From a virus: 30,248 nucleotides of DNA. A program made the translations under genes and the position numbers. The stretch is taken from positions 1-30,248 of the IMG/VR virus record IMGVR_UViG_3300025834_000021; one strand, 5' to 3'. The first letter of the stretch is position 1. Each line of letters begins with the position of its first letter. This document shows, piece after piece, positions 21,224 through 28,273 of the stretch. Under the pieces are notes generated by a model that saw only the letters and a list, made by a program, of their open reading frames with translations, was not told the origin of the DNA and did no database searches.

Positions 21224-21964
21224 CTAAAAATCATATAAATCTAAATTTATGGCCATGTTTTTATCTGCCACTATAACTTCTTTTTTTGTTAATCTTTCAA
21301 TTTCTAATTTCATTCTCTTATAATCGCTATTTCTATCCGAAAGATGAATTATAACTATTTTTCTAACCTTAGTTAGATCATTACTCTTTAAAAATTCTAA
21401 TACATTATCTAGACTAAAATGACTTTGTAAAGTCCTTTTATATAGTCCTTGATGTAAAGTCTTGTTTTCAAGGTTTTCTTTGACAATATCGGCAATATAG
21501 TTACATTCTAATAGTAAATAATTTAAATTATTGAATTTATATTTTAAATAGTATGTATCTGTTGCATATAAAACTTTCTCACCTGTAGGTTTATATTGTA
21601 TTAAAAATCCTAATGGCTCTGCACAATCATGTTCTGTTTCAAATGGTAATATTGTAAAATCTCCTATATCAAATTGTTTCAAGCTGCTAACATGTTTTAT
21701 TCGATGTGATTCTATCTTTAAAGCTTCAGCAGTTCCTTTACTCGTATATATATTTATACTGCTTTTAATAAGGTCTTTAACTGCTTTGCAATGGTCTTGG
21801 TGTTCGTGGGTAACTAATGTACCCACCACACCTTTAAAATTGAAATTTAGACCTTTTTGAACTTCCTTATATGGTAATCCTGCATCGATTATAAGTTTGT
21901 CTGTTTCTGTTTCTAATATATAGCAGTTTCCTGCACTACTAGACCCTAATACTTGTAGCTTCAT
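21224..21964 (-). CDS. MBL-fold metallo-hydrolase
   Basis: 246 residues from ATG 21964 (GAAGGGA ribosome site, abuts recT). MKLQVLGSSSAGNCYILETE, the metal motif THEHQDHC (HxHxDH), a later His in FETEHDCAEPLGF, ATDTYYL (Asp ligand), LLECNY and a terminal IIHLSDRNSD give the full set of ligands for a two-metal site of the YycJ/WalJ-like branch. It regularly sits beside recT in Bacillota phages, where it may act as a DNA nuclease in recombination in place of a RecE/lambda-Exo type exonuclease. That role is inferred; the fold and metal site are clear. Confidence 0.85.
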   Translation of the reverse strand: MKLQVLGSSSAGNCYILETETDKLIIDAGLPYKEVQKGLNFNFKGVVGTLVTHEHQDHCKAVKDLIKSSINIYTSKGTAEALKIESHRIKHVSSLKQFDIGDFTILPFETEHDCAEPLGFLIQYKPTGEKVLYATDTYYLKYKFNNLNYLLLECNYIADIVKENLENKTLHQGLYKRTLQSHFSLDNVLEFLKSNDLTKVRKIVIIHLSDRNSDYKRMKLEIERLTKKEVIVADKNMAINLDLYDF

Positions 21965-21965
21965 A

Positions 21966-23000
21966 TTAAAATTCCCTTCTTGGTAATGCTCCATTTTGTT
22001 TTACAGACTCTTCGTTAGTAATTTTTTTTGTATCTATTTCCTCATTTTGAGGTTGTTCTTGTTCATACGGTATATATTGTGCATTAGTATCATCCTCTAT
22101 ATCTATCGATAATTTATTAGCATTATTGTCAATTTCGTTTATCACTTGTGCTTCTGCGTAATCGGTATCATTAGATACAACGTATGCATAACTTCCATTT
22201 ATTTTTTTCGGATCAGGTGAAATTTTATTATATACAGCTCTTGCGACTGTTTTTAGATACATTTGATCTTTCCATCCTTCTATAGTTTCTTTACCAATTT
22301 TCTTTTTATTTTCCCATTTATCTTTTTCTCCACCCCAAAACTCTGGAGCTGCATATATTGGTTTTCTCTTTAAAATCTCAGTTTCAGACATAAGTATAAG
22401 TCTATTGTTATTTTCTTCTACATACTCTATATAACCGAATCCACCTATACATTTTCCACGACTAAATGGATTTTTGATTGTTAATTTATAAGTATCATAT
22501 TTGTTTGTTACAGATTTTTTTATAACTTCAAATTCATCATTTTCATGTACTAATTCTATTGTTATATTTTTAGGTACTACAAGAGCATGTTCCATAGCAA
22601 TATATTCTAATCCTTTATATCCTTTTATCCAAGCTATGTTATATTTAGTGCCTTTTTTATTTTTATAAGGTATAGGATTTAAGTGATTGTCAAGCATCAC
22701 ATCTAGGCCCATTTTAGCATGATGTACTGCTCCAAGTGATATATCGTTTAAATCTACATTGTCCCATGCATATGCTAGTTCATTCTTTTTATCTAAATAA
22801 TTGTTTTTAACTACCCTATCCTCTTCAGCTTTAATTAAAGCTCTGTCGATTCCTATAAAATAACCATTTATTAATTCTCTTTGGTAATTATTTAATTCTA
22901 TTTGGCCAACATTACCTTTAAATTCCGCTAGTACTTTTTTTGTAAATCTCTCGCTATTTGTTAATTTTACCTCTTCGGTTTTTACTAATTCATTACTCAT
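21966..23000 (-). CDS. recT: RecT single-strand annealing protein
   Basis: 344 residues. SLGAVHHAKMGLDVMLDNHL, NPIPYKNKKGTKYNIAWIKG and YKGLEYIAMEHALVVPKNIT, with later EGWKDQMYLKTVARAVYNKI and an acidic Gln/Glu-rich C-terminal tail, are typical of RecT/RecT-like annealases. It binds single-stranded DNA and anneals it to complementary strands during phage recombination. The C-terminal tail contains QNEEIDTKKITNEESVKQNG, probably for SSB or partner contact. Ribosome site GAAAGGAGATAA. It is followed by the MBL gene and preceded by AbrB-like, zinc-ribbon and SbcC-like genes. Confidence 0.9.
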   Translation of the reverse strand: MSNELVKTEEVKLTNSERFTKKVLAEFKGNVGQIELNNYQRELINGYFIGIDRALIKAEEDRVVKNNYLDKKNELAYAWDNVDLNDISLGAVHHAKMGLDVMLDNHLNPIPYKNKKGTKYNIAWIKGYKGLEYIAMEHALVVPKNITIELVHENDEFEVIKKSVTNKYDTYKLTIKNPFSRGKCIGGFGYIEYVEENNNRLILMSETEILKRKPIYAAPEFWGGEKDKWENKKKIGKETIEGWKDQMYLKTVARAVYNKISPDPKKINGSYAYVVSNDTDYAEAQVINEIDNNANKLSIDIEDDTNAQYIPYEQEQPQNEEIDTKKITNEESVKQNGALPRREF

Positions 23001-23002
23001 AA

Positions 23003-23239
23003 TTATTTATCTCCTTTCAAACTGCATCCGCAATTTTTACAAAACTTATCTTCGTTATCTATTCTAATTTCGCATTTATCACACGTTACTAAATGAAATT
23101 TTTTCAAAACAATTGATTTTCCATCTATAAATATTTCTAATGGATCCTTTATATTAATATCTAAATTTTTTGTTAATTCTATAGGTAGAACTATTCTACC
23201 TAACTCATCTACTTTTCTTACTATTCCTGTTGATTTCAT
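23003..23239 (-). CDS. AbrB-type DNA-binding domain fused to a zinc ribbon
   Basis: 78 residues. MKSTGIVRKVDELGRIVLPI and ELTKNLDINIKDPLEIFIDG, then KSIVLKKF, is the swapped-hairpin AbrB/SpoVT fold ('G-I-V-R-K-V-D-x-L-G-R-I-V-L-P-x-E-L'). The C-terminus CDKCEIRIDNEDKFCKNCG-C adds a CxxC/CxxC zinc ribbon. AbrB domains dimerise to bind AT-rich promoter DNA; a phage copy may regulate early genes or the host transition-state regulon. Located between the zinc-ribbon gene and recT. Confidence 0.8.
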   Translation of the reverse strand: MKSTGIVRKVDELGRIVLPIELTKNLDINIKDPLEIFIDGKSIVLKKFHLVTCDKCEIRIDNEDKFCKNCGCSLKGDK

Positions 23240-23241
23240 AA

Positions 23242-23460
23242 TTAATTTTCCCCCTCGTTTTTAATTTCATTTATCAAATCTTCATGTAATCTTACAGTCA
23301 TAATGTCATTTTCTGGATTATATATTAAGTTTAAAACTGTATTACATTTTGGACATTCTGCTCTTCCTAAATCAAAGAATCCCATATCATGGAATATTGA
23401 TTTTTGAGCTAAAAACTCATGTTCACAATTGCAACATTTACACTCATATGTTTTAGGCAT
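23242..23460 (-). CDS. Zinc-ribbon protein
   Basis: 72 residues: MPKTYECKCCNCEHEFLAQK, then RAECPKCNTVLNLIYNPEND. C-x2-C/C-x-C and CPKC knuckles form a zinc ribbon, with a short acidic C-terminal helix. The ATG overlaps the upstream stop region (GAGGTAATATAATATG), so translation is coupled to the SbcC-like ATPase gene. Function unknown. Confidence 0.65.
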   Translation of the reverse strand: MPKTYECKCCNCEHEFLAQKSIFHDMGFFDLGRAECPKCNTVLNLIYNPENDIMTVRLHEDLINEIKNEGEN

Positions 23461-23461
23461 A

Positions 23462-25414
23462 TTATATTACCTCGACTTTCAATTGTTTATCTCTGCTAAC
23501 TAATAATCTTATTATTTGTGTATCTAAATTGTATAAATCATTTATACTCTCTGCATTATCTACAAAAATTGGTGCTTTAACTCCGAAATGTTCTATTAAT
23601 GTAGCTATAATATCCATACCTGCATTTATCTTACCTGCATTGTTTACATCTGAATAAGGTACTCCATTTACAAGTGTTTCACAGCATTCATTAAGTCCAC
23701 CATTAATTTGTGTATCAAATAATTTAAATCTAACTACTTTAAATTTACTATTTATAAACTCCTCTAACATATTTACTTTTGTTTTTATAAACTCTTCAAT
23801 TAAGTATCTATGCCCCTCTAGCTCTGCTATTTTTTCAGCGAGATTTCTTTCTTCAAGTTCAAGTTGTTCAATTCTAGCATTAGTTTTAATCTCTACCTCT
23901 TGATTAGCTAATTGTTTATTTAACTCATTTATCTTGTTCTGTATTTCTATTTTCTCTTGTTTTAATGCTGTAGTTATATCTTCAACTGGTTTGTTAAGTT
24001 CTAACTCTAATTGAGCTATTTCTGCTTTAATTTGAGTGTACTCTTTAGAACTTGTATAATCTATTTCAGTTTTGTTATCATTTATAGTTTTAATTTCTAA
24101 TTCAATAGCTGCTATGTTGTTTATAACTGCAGTTAATAATTCTTTGCTTTGATCTAATTCAGTCTTATACTCATTAGCTCTTAATTCATGTGCTTTCGCA
24201 TCTCCAGTTATAAATTTCCCTTCTACATTTATTTTTTCTATAGTTTCAAGTTTATTTTTATTAAAACTGTTTCTCATATCTTCAATTTTAGTTTTAATAT
24301 CATCACCAGGAAGAGATTGTCCACATGTAGTACAATTAAAATTATTATCATCAGGTTCGATAAATTTATCTGCAGTAGTTGCATCATATTTTTTATAAAG
24401 CTCGTTTTTCTTTTTATTACATTCTTCTATGTACTTATCAACACTTTCAATAGTCTGTTTTAATGTGTCAATTCTAAATTCAATATTCTTTTTTTCTGAT
24501 ATAAGATTATTTAATTTATTTTCAGTATCAATACCTTCTCTTGAAGCATTGAACTGTATTTCTCTTTCTATAGTAGCAAGTTTGTTTTTTAATTGACTTA
24601 TTTCAATAAGTTTATTGTTATATTTTTGATTTACTGCTACAGCACTATTTAATTGCTCATCTATAGCATTGAGTTTCATATTTTCAAATTCTTTTTCTTT
24701 TTCAATTGATTCATAGTCTATTTTTTCTAATGTTTCTTTATTGTGATTTAATTCATCGATTCTAGTAGGAATTTTCTCTATATCTTCATTAAGTCTTTTT
24801 ATTTTTTCTTTTATTATTTTTCCATAGTCTTCAGTAGATTTACCATTTAGTATTTCTCTTAAACTAATTAATTTTATATCTGAATCTATAACTTGTTCAT
24901 CAGACATATCACCAGTTATACTTAATAGCATAGTTCTTCTATCTTGCCATTTAAGCATTGTATTAAAGTAAACTGGATTAGTTAGTAATTTGAATATATT
25001 CTCATCTATTAAGTTATTTATCTTATCCTGGTACTCTGATTTCTTAACAGGTACTTCATCTATATAACAACTTGTTTCGTGGCCTGAAAATTCTTGTTCT
25101 GCAGATCCTCTTTTTTTAGTCCATTTTTCTTCCATAACTTTTCTTATAGTAATCTCTTTACCATTTACTTCTATAGTTGCTTCAACTTCATGCTCCAGCA
25201 TATGTATTTGAGATCCTAATTTATCTATAGTTTTTAAATTAAAATCTTTTCTATTTGTACTATCTTTATCAAAAAGTAACCATAAAAAGCTATCATATAC
25301 AGTTGTCTTACCTGTTGCGTTTTCACCAGAAATATTTGTATTTCTACCGTTAAAATCTATTTGTAGGTTTTTTATTCCTTTGAAATTCTTTATTGTTATT
25401 TTATTTAATATCAT
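23462..25414 (-). CDS. Rad50/SbcC-like AAA ATPase with zinc hook
   Basis: 650 residues from ATG 25414 (GAGGGGG 9 bases upstream). Begins MILNKITIKNFKGIKNLQID; Walker A GENATGKTT (30-38). Long coiled coils about 200-350 and 375-570 surround CTTCGQSLPG (Cys361, Cys364), the CxxC zinc hook that dimerises Rad50/SbcC molecules. The C-terminus has a Walker B-like KAPIFVDNAESIN and a switch-like IIRLLVSRDKQL. It is shorter than host SbcC. Such phage ATPases are found with RecT and probably hold or process DNA ends; no SbcD-type nuclease is adjacent, though the MBL hydrolase two to three genes away could fill that part. Confidence 0.85.
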   Translation of the reverse strand: MILNKITIKNFKGIKNLQIDFNGRNTNISGENATGKTTVYDSFLWLLFDKDSTNRKDFNLKTIDKLGSQIHMLEHEVEATIEVNGKEITIRKVMEEKWTKKRGSAEQEFSGHETSCYIDEVPVKKSEYQDKINNLIDENIFKLLTNPVYFNTMLKWQDRRTMLLSITGDMSDEQVIDSDIKLISLREILNGKSTEDYGKIIKEKIKRLNEDIEKIPTRIDELNHNKETLEKIDYESIEKEKEFENMKLNAIDEQLNSAVAVNQKYNNKLIEISQLKNKLATIEREIQFNASREGIDTENKLNNLISEKKNIEFRIDTLKQTIESVDKYIEECNKKKNELYKKYDATTADKFIEPDDNNFNCTTCGQSLPGDDIKTKIEDMRNSFNKNKLETIEKINVEGKFITGDAKAHELRANEYKTELDQSKELLTAVINNIAAIELEIKTINDNKTEIDYTSSKEYTQIKAEIAQLELELNKPVEDITTALKQEKIEIQNKINELNKQLANQEVEIKTNARIEQLELEERNLAEKIAELEGHRYLIEEFIKTKVNMLEEFINSKFKVVRFKLFDTQINGGLNECCETLVNGVPYSDVNNAGKINAGMDIIATLIEHFGVKAPIFVDNAESINDLYNLDTQIIRLLVSRDKQLKVEVI

Positions 25415-25464
25415 TTTAATTTTCCCCCTCATTCTCTTTTGATTTTGCTAAAACATACCTATTC

Positions 25465-25493
25465 TTGACTTATGTTAACTTTTATGTTATAAT
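25465..25493 (+). promoter_or_regulatory. Plus-strand promoter opposing the early operon
   Basis: TTGACT (25465-25470), 17-base spacer, TATAAT (25488-25493): a near-consensus sigma-A promoter pointing right, against the operon. No plus-strand gene follows; the transcript would run antisense into the 25,520-25,765 gene and meet the hairpin at 25,525-25,560. Confidence 0.55.
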
Positions 25494-25519
25494 AAAAATA
25501 TAATGATTTTGTAAATTCA

Positions 25520-25765
25520 TTAATTAGAAGCATTTTTAATTTGAACGTTAGATGCTTCTATATTTATATCTTTTTGTATTATAATTTGTCTATCATACAC
25601 GTTTTGTACTAATTTAACTAGATCTAATTTCACATCTTGTTTATTTGTACATTTGTGTAGAATATCATAAGCTATTGAATGAATTTCACTTAATTCTTGT
25701 ATAAATCCTTTTTGTATTTCGATAACATCACATTGTGTATAAACTTTTATTTTTCCTTGTGGCAT
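25520..25765 (-). CDS. Hypothetical early protein
   Basis: 81 residues from ATG 25765, preceded by AAGAAGGTG at 6 bases (the in-frame TTG at 25789 lacks a site). It begins MPQGKIKVYTQCDVIEIQKG, then a helical FIQELSEIHSIAYDILHKCT and a C-terminal VYDRQIIIQKDINIEASNVQ. No known domain. Its last codons form one arm of a 9-bp inverted repeat. Confidence 0.6.
   Translation of the reverse strand: MPQGKIKVYTQCDVIEIQKGFIQELSEIHSIAYDILHKCTNKQDVKLDLVKLVQNVYDRQIIIQKDINIEASNVQIKNASN
25525..25560. terminator. Hairpin at gene end, terminator-like
   Basis: A perfect 9-bp inverted repeat, TAGAAGCAT / ATGCTTCTA, with an 18-base loop, overlapping the 3' end of the 25,520-25,765 gene. Neither side has a clean T run (plus side TATTTATATCTTTTT). 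It could end a short plus-strand antisense RNA or attenuate the leftward transcript. Confidence 0.35.
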
Positions 25766-25781
25766 ATTTTTCACCTTCTTT

Positions 25782-25862
25782 CTAATCAAAAATTTTCAAT
25801 AATACTCCAAATCCTAATGCTGCTATTGGTGATCCTATTATTGCGAATACTAATTCAAACAT
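25782..25862 (-). CDS. 26-residue hydrophobic peptide
   Basis: ATG 25862 overlaps the end of the upstream gene by eight bases; product MFELVFAIIGSPIAALGFGV then LLKIFD. One membrane-spanning, Gly/Ala-rich helix. Conserved-looking placement between two early genes and tight overlap suggest that it is translated. Unknown role. Confidence 0.45.
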   Translation of the reverse strand: MFELVFAIIGSPIAALGFGVLLKIFD

Positions 25863-26061
25863 TTTTATCAACCCTTTTTCTGCGTTCTTTAAAATCAACT
25901 TCTTTCAATATTTTATATATGTTAATTTCTAGTTTTTGATTTATAATTATTTTTAAATTTTTAACTACTTCGTTTGCTTTTTGTTTTGTCATCGCCTTAC
26001 CTTCATTATATAAATGATTTCCTAATCCTGTTTTATAAATTACTATATAGTCTCCTTGCAT
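25855..26061 (-). CDS. Hypothetical small basic protein
   Basis: 68 residues, AGAGGTGAAATAAAA before the ATG. MQGDYIVIYKTGLGNHLYNE, then helical KAMTKQKANEVVKNLKIIIN and a basic C-terminus (KERRKRVDKNV). No recognised family. Follows the LysM gene in the same transcript. Confidence 0.55.
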   Translation of the reverse strand: MQGDYIVIYKTGLGNHLYNEGKAMTKQKANEVVKNLKIIINQKLEINIYKILKEVDFKERRKRVDKNV

Positions 26062-26063
26062 TT

Positions 26064-26351
26064 TTATTTCACCTCTACTTTTAAAACTTGTCCTACTATC
26101 AAATCAGATTCAGTCATATTGTTTAATTTTTTAATCTCACATATTGCTTTTGGTAAATACTCTTCTGAATATCTATCTGCAATTTGTGTTAAATTTTCAC
26201 CTTGCTTAACTATATGATTAATGTATATAATTTCTTTATCGGCTTTTTCAACAAGATTAGTTGCTATTGCTATAAGTATTAATGCCAATCCTAATATTGC
26301 ACATCCTACAATCATTATTTTATTATAAGTTTTGTCTTTCACATAACTCAC
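26064..26351 (-). CDS. Membrane-anchored LysM protein
   Basis: 95 residues. One N-terminal transmembrane helix (IMIVGCAILGLALILIAIAT), then an extracytoplasmic LysM domain: HIVKQGENLTQIADRYSEEY, AICEIKKLNNMTESDLIVGQ and VLKVEV. LysM binds peptidoglycan or chitin-like GlcNAc polymers. The layout (short cytoplasmic tail, TM, one LysM) matches YneA-type cell-division suppressors in Bacillota. It lies with a secreted glucosaminidase and a two-TM protein, so an envelope function early in infection is likely; division arrest is a hypothesis. Confidence 0.75.
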   Translation of the reverse strand: MSYVKDKTYNKIMIVGCAILGLALILIAIATNLVEKADKEIIYINHIVKQGENLTQIADRYSEEYLPKAICEIKKLNNMTESDLIVGQVLKVEVK

Positions 26352-26588
26352 CTACTTTCTTTTTAAAAATAAAACTATTACTACTACTAAAATTACGTTT
26401 ATTATTTTACTTAATTGTTCAAAACTTAAATTTAAGATCCAATCTGTAGATTTCTCTGATACCATAAAGGTAGATATTAATATTGCAACAAATAATACTA
26501 TTTTAATTATTTTGTATATTTGTTTTACAAGTTTTTTAAATCTATTTGTTGGTGTATCAAGTGTTAAAAATTCTTTTGGAATACTCAT
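26352..26588 (-). CDS. Two-TM small membrane protein
   Basis: 78 residues from ATG 26588 (AAAGGAG with 9-base spacing; a TTG at 26597 lies against that site). A cytoplasmic N-terminus, TM1 IKIVLFVAILISTFMV, a short loop, TM2 IINVILVVVIVLFL and a KRK end. Topology and position after a peptidoglycan hydrolase resemble a holin, but it is in the early block, so lysis is only one option. Confidence 0.6.
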   Translation of the reverse strand: MSIPKEFLTLDTPTNRFKKLVKQIYKIIKIVLFVAILISTFMVSEKSTDWILNLSFEQLSKIINVILVVVIVLFLKRK

Positions 26589-26589
26589 T

Positions 26590-27189
26590 TTACTCAACTC
26601 CTTTCACTAATTCATTTGCGATATCAACTATCCTGTCGGCGTGAGTATCATCTGTGCAATAAAAAACATCTACATTTTTAATTGTATAACCTCCACCATA
26701 CCATTTTGCATCTTCTTTTAAGTAATATTTATTTAATAATCTTGCTGTTTGTAATATACATTCACTGTAACTCTCAAAATAACTTGCATTATTAGGATTA
26801 GTATCGTAAGCACAAAATCCCGTAATATTATTTCTGTACTTTGCAAAGTCTGATGTGCCACGTCCACTCTCCTGGCAAGCTAAACCAATTAAGTATATAC
26901 CATTGACTTTATAATCGCTCTCTGCTTGTTCTAGGGCTTGTCCTATACCTTTCAAATTTTTAGGTAGTATCTGTTCGTAATCAGCAGCTGTTAAATTCGT
27001 CGGTAATCTTAAATCTGTATCAACCGTTAGATTGTAGTTTTTATATTTTAGTACGTATTCTTCATGTCTATTTACTTCAATGCTTATTGGCATATTTATT
27101 TTAGTTGCATTTATTTCAATTTTAGTAATACCAGGTATACTATAATAACTAATTATTAAAACTATATTTATTAATAATAACTTTTTCAT
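26590..27189 (-). CDS. Secreted/anchored glucosaminidase-domain peptidoglycan hydrolase
   Basis: 199 residues from ATG 27189, coupled to the previous stop as TAATG; a longer in-frame start at 27210 (TTG) has no ribosome site. N-terminal signal anchor MKKLLLINIVLIISYYSIPG. The C-terminal domain has GIYLIGLACQESGRGTSDFA with catalytic Glu in CQESGRG, NNITGFCAYDTNPNNASYFE, SYSECILQTARLLNKYYLKE, and GGGYTIKNVDVFYC, the N-acetylglucosaminidase (GH73/PF01832-like) pattern. It would cleave GlcNAc-MurNAc links outside the membrane. Being in the early block and not the late lysis cassette is unusual. Confidence 0.75.
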   Translation of the reverse strand: MKKLLLINIVLIISYYSIPGITKIEINATKINMPISIEVNRHEEYVLKYKNYNLTVDTDLRLPTNLTAADYEQILPKNLKGIGQALEQAESDYKVNGIYLIGLACQESGRGTSDFAKYRNNITGFCAYDTNPNNASYFESYSECILQTARLLNKYYLKEDAKWYGGGYTIKNVDVFYCTDDTHADRIVDIANELVKGVE

Positions 27190-27302
27190 TATGCAATACC
27201 GATTGAACAAATTTTTTCTGTACCACTATAAATAAATACTTCTCTTAGATTCATGTTTTTAATTTTTCTCTTATATAATAAATATTTTATTTTGTTAATC
27301 AA
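27189..27302 (-). CDS. 37-residue basic peptide, coupled leader of the hydrolase gene
   Basis: TTG start at 27302 with AAAGAGGTGAGTTAA upstream: (M)INKIKYLLYKRKIKNMNLRE, then VFIYSGTEKICSIGIA. Its stop overlaps the ATG of the glucosaminidase gene (TAATG), and its start follows directly on the stop of the previous small gene. The tight spacing and good ribosome site argue for translation. Confidence 0.5.
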   Translation of the reverse strand: MINKIKYLLYKRKIKNMNLREVFIYSGTEKICSIGIA

Positions 27303-27398
27303 TTAACTCACCTCTTTTATAATTTCATATTCAATTTCAATATTGTTTTTTTCTGCATAAATTTCTAGTAATGTGCTTATTATTTTTTCTGCATTCAA
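27303..27398 (-). CDS. 31-residue acidic peptide
   Basis: TTG start at 27398 with GGAAGTGA 5 bases upstream (GTG 27407 is the alternative). Product (M)NAEKIISTLLEIYAEKNNI then EIEYEIIKEVS. Similar short proteins with a 'L-I-x-x-Y-A-x-x-x-N/G-I-x-I-x-Y' pattern occur early in clostridial phages. First gene after the Cro-like gene and the operator repeat. Confidence 0.5.
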   Translation of the reverse strand: MNAEKIISTLLEIYAEKNNIEIEYEIIKEVS

Positions 27399-27411
27399 TT
27401 CGATCACTTCC

Positions 27412-27449
27412 TTTATCCCGTATTACGGGAATTACTTTTTAAAAAAAAT
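27412..27449. repeat. 38-bp exact repeat, switch-region copy, with palindromic operator
   Basis: Identical to 15,011-15,048. Contains TCCCGTATTACGGGA (27416-27430), a perfect 15-bp palindrome. It begins in the last codons of the Cro-like gene (TTT TTT AAA AAG TAA) and continues past its stop, so it lies between that gene and the early genes. Confidence 0.7.
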
Positions 27450-27650
27450 TGAAGCATTACAATTTAATATATCAGCAATTTCTTTTGCTTCATCAATTAT
27501 AATGGGTATTGTTCCAATTTCTTTTCTATAGTATGTACTTTCCGCTAGTGTAATTCCTTTTTCTTTTAATTTTAGCACCATATCTTTTACTGAAATTTTT
27601 TTCTTTTTTCTTAAATTTCTTACTGCTATATGTTTTACTTTTTCGTTCAT
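27432..27650 (-). CDS. Cro-like / small XRE DNA-binding protein
   Basis: 72 residues, first gene of the leftward transcript: MNEKVKHIAVRNLRKKKKIS, then a helix-turn-helix VKDMVLKLKEKGITLAESTY with YYRKEIGTIPI as recognition helix, then EAKEIADILNCNASIFF, an XRE-type closing helix. AGAGAGGTG ribosome site. It is divergent from the repressor gene, which is where Cro sits. Likely competes for the same operators and promotes lytic development. Confidence 0.75.
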   Translation of the reverse strand: MNEKVKHIAVRNLRKKKKISVKDMVLKLKEKGITLAESTYYRKEIGTIPIIIDEAKEIADILNCNASIFFKK

Positions 27651-27669
27651 TTTTGCACCTCTCTTTCTT

Positions 27670-27707
27670 ATTACGGTAATTCTATCATGAATATTTTACC
27701 GTGTCAA
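27670..27707 (-). promoter_or_regulatory. Leftward early promoter with two overlapping operator half-palindromes
   Basis: Minus strand TTGACA (27702-27707), 17-base spacer, TAGAAT (27679-27684): near consensus. An ATTAC-C-GTAAT palindrome (27670-27680) overlaps the -10 edge and the start site, and a TTTTACCGTG element (27694-27703) overlaps the -35. These are the same core (CCGTAAT) as in the 38-bp repeat. A bound repressor would block polymerase. Confidence 0.75.
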
Positions 27708-27757
27708 GCATTTTTATACAAAAGGTTTCATTTTTTGCAAAGTTTTTTATTTTGTTA

Positions 27758-27772
27758 TTCCCGTAATAGGAA
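27758..27772. promoter_or_regulatory. Operator between the divergent promoters
   Basis: TTCCCGTAATAGGAA, an imperfect 15-bp palindrome sharing TTCCCGTAATA with the 38-bp repeat. It lies 17 bases upstream of the -35 of the rightward repressor promoter, so it could mediate autoregulation. Confidence 0.6.
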
Positions 27773-27788
27773 TATTATGTAAATTGTA

Positions 27789-27817
27789 TTGACAAGAAAG
27801 GTTGATTATGCTATAAT
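27789..27817 (+). promoter_or_regulatory. Rightward (lysogenic) promoter
   Basis: TTGACA (27789-27794), 17-base spacer, TATAAT (27812-27817): exact sigma-A consensus. It drives the repressor, ImmA-like and integrase genes, about 45 bases upstream of the repressor ribosome site. Confidence 0.85.
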
Positions 27818-27869
27818 TACACTGTGAAGAAAATTTTATTGTATATTTTTTAAGAATAAAGGAGAAAAA

Positions 27870-28253
27870 ATGGACGAATTACAAAAAAGAATATTAAAAG
27901 GTCAAAGAATAAAAGAAAGAAGATTATTTTGTGGATTATCTCAAACAGATTTAGGAAATAAATTAAATGTTAAATTTACAACTATATCTAAATACGAAAG
28001 TGGAGAGATAAAATCTATTGATTCTGATACTTTAAGTTTGATTGCAGATATTACAAATACTGATTTAGATTATTTTTTACTAAAAACTAACGATCCCGAA
28101 ATCAAAAAACAGGATTTAAAAAAAGATATACAATACGCTACTTATTATGATCAGAAACTAAGACATATGACACAAGAGCAAAAAGATGCTATTAAAAAAG
28201 AGGTAGATAATTTTGCTGATTTTGTAATCAATAAATATTTTGATAAAAAATAA
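27870..28253 (+). CDS. XRE-family phage repressor
   Basis: 127 residues: LKGQRIKERRLFCGLSQTDL, GNKLNVKFTTISKYESGEIK and SLIADITNTDLDYFL form the five-helix XRE DNA-binding domain. A Lys/Asp linker and a helical C-terminal segment (MTQEQKDAIKKEVDNFADFV) follow, which probably oligomerises. There is no LexA-type self-cleavage domain; the adjacent ImmA-like metalloprotease is the expected inducer, as in ICEBs1. AAAGGAG ribosome site. It likely binds the CCGTAAT-core operators. Confidence 0.85.
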   Translation: MDELQKRILKGQRIKERRLFCGLSQTDLGNKLNVKFTTISKYESGEIKSIDSDTLSLIADITNTDLDYFLLKTNDPEIKKQDLKKDIQYATYYDQKLRHMTQEQKDAIKKEVDNFADFVINKYFDKK

Positions 28254-28273
28254 TATTCGATCGGAGATATATA

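Noticed and set aside
26352-27189. A confident holin-endolysin call for the two-TM protein and glucosaminidase
   Set aside because: The pair is in the early, repressor-controlled block and next to a LysM protein; lysis is possible but not supported enough to name them so.
27189-27210. A third in-frame AAT-CGG in an upstream extension of the glucosaminidase frame
   Set aside because: It lies before the ATG that is coupled to the preceding peptide gene, so this CGG is not translated as a codon in either gene; in the 37-residue gene the bases read ATC GGT.
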